Source of the DNA: Cryptomeria japonica
Lineage: Eukaryota; Streptophyta; Pinopsida; Cupressales; Cupressaceae
NCBI RefSeq assembly: GCF_030272615.1
Contig: NC_081409.1
Location: 474,540,573 to 474,604,572, forward strand
Length of the DNA: 64,000 bases
Direction: 5' to 3'
Position 1 is the stretch's first letter; every line of letters starts with the position of its first letter. This document shows, in pieces, positions 59,128 to 64,000 of the stretch. The position numbers and the translations under genes were made by a program. Below the pieces are notes generated by a model. The model did no database searches, was not told the DNA's origin, and worked only from the letters and a program-made list of their open reading frames with translations.

Positions 59128-60160
59128 ATGGCAACTAACTATTTTAGGAAGGACAATCTGAAACTTGATGGAACTAACTATGGTATATGAAATATCAGAA
59201 TGGAGACACATCTGAATTGCATTGGAAAAGACATATTGGATGTTACAAAGAATGGCTTTGTTGGTCCTACATAGAGTCAACCTAACCCACCTACCTTGGC
59301 TAAAGATCAGGAGAATGATTGCAAAGCAAGAGAAGCACTTTTGAGCGCATTATCAGATTAGCAAATCATGGGATTATCAAACCAATCTACTACTAAATCT
59401 ATTTGGGATAAATTTGAGACATTGAATGAAGGTGATACCACCGTCAAATTGAAAAACTAGAATGCTTCTGGGTCAGGTATAAAAATCTAAGAAATGGAAG
59501 AAGATGAAAGGATTTCTGCTTTTATGGAAAGAGTTAATGAAATAGTTTTGGGGATACAATGTTGTGGAGGATCCTTAAGTAAAGATGATTTTTTTTTCTA
59601 AAGTTTTAAGAGCATTGCCACCGACATACAAAATGAAAGTAACTGCTATTAATGAATTGAGAACAATGCCTAATACATCAGTATCTAGAGATACTTTGGT
59701 TGGAAAAATTTCATCTTTTGAACTTTAGGAATTTGGTCCTATTGCTACAATTAAGACAGATTTGGCTTTCAAAGCTTCATCATCTGCAGCATCATCATCA
59801 TCATCTGAAAAATCTAATTGGAAAGCACTCTATGCTAGAGAACTTGAAGAAATCAGAAGAGAGAATGAAGAACTTGAAGAGCTTGAAGCACTATTTGCAA
59901 GGAAAATGCCTAAAGGTCCAGCTGGAAGTAAGTATGAAGGTAAAGCACCATTTAAATGTTTTAACTGCAATAAAATTGGTCACATGGCATCTAGTTGTCC
60001 TGATAGACATGCAAGATTGAAAGAAGAAGCTAAAAGAACATATAAGCCTAACCCTGAATATTAGAGATACAGATTTAAGAAAAATAGAGACAAATCATGT
60101 TACTATGCTGATGAAGGAGTTATTGATGATTTTGATGAGGAACTAGTAAACAATGGATGG
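59128..60160 (+). pseudogene. Copia 2 gag
   Basis: ATG at 59128 (MATNYFRKDNLKLDGTNYG), the copia gag start. A Trp codon in the NYGxW motif reads TGA. Other stops are TAG at Gln-type positions near 59272, 59359 and 59458. A frame shift occurs at a T run near 59590. The C-terminal part is open (59762-60064) and carries an intact zinc knuckle C-FN-C-NKIGHMASS-C near 59956-60000. Confidence 0.85.
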
Positions 60161-61444
60161 GCTTTTGTTGCAATAACATAAGATCAACCGCCACCTACTG
60201 TTCAAGTGGTAGAAAAGGCCCTGGCAGCTAAAATTAAAGAAAAGGATGAATGGATCATTGATTCCGGATGTTCACATCATATGACTAGTGATAAAAGTAA
60301 ATTCTTAACTTTTCAGGAATACAAAGGAGTTTTAGTAAGATTTGGGGATGATAAAGCTTGTTTGATCAGAGGAAAAGGCACTATATCTTTTGATGGTAAG
60401 CACAATATTGACAATGTTTATTATGTTGAAGGTTTCAAGCATAATATTTTGAGAGTTGGTCAATTAGTTGAAAAGGGATTTCAATTACAATTCAAGAATG
60501 GTAAATTCAAAATCATGAATACAACTAGTTTGGAAATTGCAACTGATAATCAGACTAGAGGTAATATCTTTCACTTGAATAACAATGAGAAGACATGCTT
60601 GATTGCACATATTGATGAAAGTTGGTTATGGCATAAAAGACTTTTTCATGTAAATTTTGATTGCATTGTGAAAATCAGTACTACTAAGGCGGTAAGGGAT
60701 TTACCTAAGATTGTAAAACCTCACAATCCAGTATGTAAGGAAGGTCAATTTGGAAAGAAAGTTAGAACAACTATTAAGAGTATTCCAAAGAAATCCAATT
60801 ATGTACTTGACTTAATTCATACTGATTTATGTGGTTCGGCAAGAACTAGAAGTCTACAAAGAGATAGATATTTTATGCTAATCATTGATGATTATTCTAG
60901 AATGTGTTGGGCTACTTTTCTCAGGGAGAAATCAAAAGCTTTTGGGAAATTCAAACTATTCAAGGTAATGGTAGAGAATGAAACTGGTAAGAAAATCAAA
61001 TGTTTGAGATCAGATCAAGGAGGTGAATTCACATCTAAGGAGTTTAATACATTTTGTTAAGTGAATGGAATCAAAAGACAAATATCAGCACCTTAAACAC
61101 CCCAGCAGAATGGAGTTGTGGAAAGGAAGAACAAAACTTTTTTTGATGTAGCTAGAAGCATGTTATCAGAAGCAAACCTACCTCATGTGTATTGGAGAGA
61201 AGCAATGAATACAACTGTTTACACATTCAACAGAGTTCACATCAAAGGTGAAACCGGTAAGATCCCTCATGAACTATGGTTTGGTAATACTCCTACTCTT
61301 AAATATTTTAGAATATTTGGAAGAAAATTTTATATTAGGAGAGATGATTATATTGGAAAATTTGATCCTAGAAGTGATGAAGGAATATTTCTTGGTTATT
61401 CATCTAAGAGAAAGGCATATATATGTTTTAATAAGAGATTGTAG
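60161..61444 (+). pseudogene. Copia 2 protease and integrase
   Basis: The protease active site is DSGCSHHMT (DSG at 60260-60268), intact, with FKHNILRVGQL downstream. The integrase zinc finger WLWHKRLFHVNF has the second His; the cysteine pair reads CKEGQ, so the second Cys is Gly. Core catalytic residues look intact: HTDLCGS near 60825, RSDQGGEF near 61010, NGVVERKNK near 61110. TAA codons at 61058 and 61094 fall at Gln-like positions. The INT C-terminal block FLGYSSKRKAY ends before TAG at 61442. Confidence 0.9.
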
Positions 61445-63280
61445 AAAATCATTGAGAGTGCAAATGTGAAGATTGATGAACAGTTTAGAGGAAATTCAAG
61501 GTCTATGGACTCTAAACCGACAGTTGAGATAATCACAAATGAACCTACAATGAGTACACTGATACATAATATTGATCCAGTCACACCGGCATCATCTGAG
61601 AATTCCATAGTGACTGAAGAACAACAACAAGTGAATACACCCAGGTATGTAAGATTGAATCACTTTGAAAGTCGGATAATTGGGAATAAACATCAAGGTG
61701 TTATGACTAGAGGAAGACTGGAAAATGAAGAGGTATGTTTAATTTCTCAAATTGAACCAGCAACTATTAATGAGGCATGTGAAGATAAACATTGGATTAA
61801 GGCTATGAAAGATGAATTGGAACAAATTGAAAAGAATAACACATGGACATTGGTTCCTCGGCCTAAAAACAAAAATGTAGTTGGAACTAAATGGGTATTC
61901 AGAAATAAACTTAATGAAGATGGTAAGGTAATCAGAAACAAAGCAAGATTAGTGTGTAAGGGATATTCAAATAAAAAAGGAATTGATTACAATGAAACCT
62001 TTGCATCGGTAGCTAGAATTGAGGCAGTCAAATTATTCTTAGCTTTTGCAGCACACAAGAACTATAAAGTATATCAAATGAATGTTAAATGTGCATTTAT
62101 GAATGGTGATCTTGAAGAGGAAGTTTACATTGAACAACCTAATGGATTTTCTTTGACAAATGACAAAGATATGGTTTGTAGGTTAAGGAAACCTTTATAT
62201 GGATTAAAGCAAGCTCCTAGAGCTTGGTATGCTAGATTGGACAAATATCTTTTGAAGCTTGGTTACACTAAAGGTAACGCTGACAGCAACTTATATTACA
62301 AAGTGACTAATGATGACATCTTGGTTATTGAAGTTTTTGTTGATGATATCATTTTTGAAGGAGAAGAAGGATTGTGTAAAGACTTTTCTAATAAGATGCA
62401 GGAAGAATTTGAAATGTCTATGATTGGGAAGATAAAATTCTTTTTAGGATTGCAGATCTCATAGACTGATAAAGGTATATTCATAGATCAATAAAAGTAC
62501 TTGAAAGAACTACTAAATAGATTTGGTATGGAAAACTCTAAACTGGTAAGTACTCCTATGACTGCAACTGATAAACTATCATTGAAGGACGAATCAACAC
62601 CTGTTAATCCGACAAGATACAAATCTATGATTGGAGGTTATTGACACAAACAAGCCCTGATATTATCAATGCAGTATGTATTGTTTAAAGATTTCAGAGT
62701 AATCCTAAGGAAAATCATGAATATAGTGAAAAGGATTTTCCGGTACCTACAAGGCACAACAAATCTTAGTTTATGGTATCCTAAAGATGAAAATTTTGAT
62801 TTATGTGCATACATAGATGCAAATTGGGAAGGAGATGTAGATGACAAAAAGAGCACCACCGGTGGATCATTTTTTCTTGGTAGCAGATTAATTTCATGGT
62901 TGAGCAAGAAATAGAGTTGTACATCATTATCAACAACAGAATCAGAATATGTTGCAGCAACAACTAATTGTACATAGGTATTATGGATTAAGAAAATTTT
63001 GAAGGACATAAAGGTAAAATGCAAAGAACTTATAATCATTTACTCTGATAATATGGCAGTAATTGATATATCAAAGAATTTGGTATTTCACTCTAAAACT
63101 AAACATGTTTCTATCAAATTCAATTTTTTGAAAGAGAATGTTGAAGCAAAAGAAGTGAAATTGGTTTATGTGAATACTAAAGAGCAGATTGCAGATATCT
63201 TTACTAAGCCTTTGCCTAAGGAAACTTTTGAATATCTTAGAGAAAAGCTTGGAGTTATACCCTCACCGGTAGAAACTTAG
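61445..63280 (+). pseudogene. Copia 2 reverse transcriptase and RNase H
   Basis: A 332-codon open frame (61466-62464) covers the [69 protein letters not shown], and the catalytic pair as FVDD near 62336 (YVDD is usual). TAG at 62462 and TAA at 62492 follow. The stretch 62638-62716 is frameshifted and lacks part of the SLLYL block. RNase H resumes with IVKRIFRYLQGTT, CAYIDANWEGD, SLSTTESEYVAA, YSDNMAVID and ADIFTKPLP. The natural stop is at 63278-63280. Confidence 0.92.
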
Positions 63281-63646
63281 ATAGTTGGAGCATGGCATCA
63301 GACTGATAGAATTAATAGAAAAATCTTTTTTTGGCTTTGATGAAGGAGAGCTACTTCTCAGGGGGAGTAGATTGGATAAATTTGTTTATAACAATTGGTA
63401 TTTGTAATAAGTTCTATGAACTGATTATATTTGGTTTTGTATTGCTTTGGCATTTGATGTCAAAGGGGGAGAGATATCTATGGAAAATCACATTATCTTT
63501 TGGGGAGAGATTATTCCTAGGGGGAGAAATATTATGTATTTTGATTTCTAGTAATTGATCTCTTTGGAAGATTGTTGGTTTTTGGTTTTTGGCATTTCTG
63601 CTTTGGCACTTAGATGGTTTTTCCATCTTGTGTTGCCATCAATTCC
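63281..63646 (+). other. 3' untranslated region of copia element 2
   Basis: Non-coding; several GGGGGAG purine motifs precede the true tract. A 75-codon ORF here (63331-63558) has no motif and I do not call it. Confidence 0.6.
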
Positions 63647-63658
63647 AAAGGGGGAGAT
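63647..63658 (+). other. Polypurine tract of copia element 2
   Basis: AAAGGGGGAGAT abuts the 3' LTR, identical to the tract of copia element 1. Confidence 0.93.
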
Positions 63659-64000
63659 TGTTGGTATTATGGATGTGTTGCATTGGTTTTTTCATTGATG
63701 TCAACACCTATCAACACTTGTGAACACTTATCAGGACTGAAGATCTTTGGTTATGTTCACCGACATGTTCAGTGATTTATGCATAGTCACCGGTATCTGG
63801 TTCACGGGCAGGTTATATTGTTCACCGACACTGAGGATGATCAGTTATCATCTGGAGATTACCTCATTATGTCAAAGACATTGTTTGGACACTTGGTTTT
63901 GGTGATTTGGTTATTGGTCTAATCGAGTTTGCATATTTATTGTTACCGACAAATACGTCTATGTTATGGACCGCCAAGCATTATCTATTCCAGCTCAGCA
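63659..64000 (+). repeat. 3' LTR of copia element 2 (partial)
   Basis: The first 342 bp match 57994-58335 with about 26 differences counted by eye; the rest lies beyond the window. Confidence 0.95.

Larger units (their letters stand above)
57994..64000 (+). mobile_element. Ty1/copia retrotransposon 2, 3' LTR truncated by window
   Basis: 5' LTR 57994-59070, primer site 59073-59085, gag-pol 59128-63280, polypurine tract 63647-63658, 3' LTR from 63659. The order gag, PR, IN, RT, RNase H is as in copia. The two LTRs agree at roughly nine in ten positions over the 342 bp visible. It is the best preserved element in the window, though still with stops and a broken stretch at 62638-62716. It interrupts the gypsy protease region. 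Confidence 0.95.

Overview
The window is a stack of nested plant LTR retrotransposons. I found no host gene, tRNA, rRNA or CRISPR array. The sequence is AT-rich. It carries Ty1/copia and Ty3/gypsy reverse transcriptases, tRNA-iMet-type primer binding sites (TGGTATCAGAGC), a chromodomain integrase, plant gag folds and a degraded plant-mobile-domain ORF. This fits a large-genome seed plant, possibly a gymnosperm. That lineage guess is an inference from element style only.

Layout, left to right. (1) 1-12285: a minus-strand Ty3/gypsy chromovirus, probably Tekay/Del-like, with LTRs of about 3.5 kb. Its 3' LTR is cut by the window start and its gag-pol has several stops. (2) It sits inside an older minus-strand non-autonomous element. 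That element's coding part is at 12286-14370 and its 5' LTR is at 22084-22978. The two pieces are separated by (3) a plus-strand Ty1/copia element (14371-22077). The copia inserted into the older element's primer binding site and left the 5-bp duplication ACCAA. (4) 22979-23647: the 3' half of another plus-strand LTR, which the older element had split. (5) 23648-27110: a degraded plus-strand ORF with a plant mobile domain and a Glu/Asp repeat. (6) 29020-32033: a long degenerate minus-strand ORF of unknown family. (7) 33078-34573 and 54459-57985: one minus-strand Tat-like Ty3/gypsy pol (PR, RNase H, RT, RNase H, IN). It is split by (8) a 19.9-kb tandem array LTR-internal-LTR-internal-LTR (34574-54458) of a gag-only element. 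LTR1 of that array carries a 2.8-kb insertion with a palindromic repeat cluster, and the second internal region carries a solo LTR. A further solo LTR (54882-55961) splits the RT. (9) 57994-64000: a plus-strand Ty1/copia element, the best preserved of all, inserted in the gypsy protease region. Its 3' LTR runs off the window.

The boundaries give a relative order of insertion. The Tat-like gypsy is older than the gag-only array, both solo LTRs and the second copia. The plus LTR fragment is older than the coiled-coil/zinc-knuckle element, which is older than both the first copia and the chromovirus. Most in-frame stops read as CAG to TAG, CAA to TAA or CGA to TGA relative to family expectation, which is the mark expected of methylated, silenced elements.

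The most unusual items are the three-LTR tandem array, the gag-only family with its long conserved extra domain, the coiled-coil and four-zinc-knuckle element, the RNase H placed before RT in the gypsy pol, the long ORF downstream of that integrase, and the nested palindrome array near 38.3-38.7 kb.
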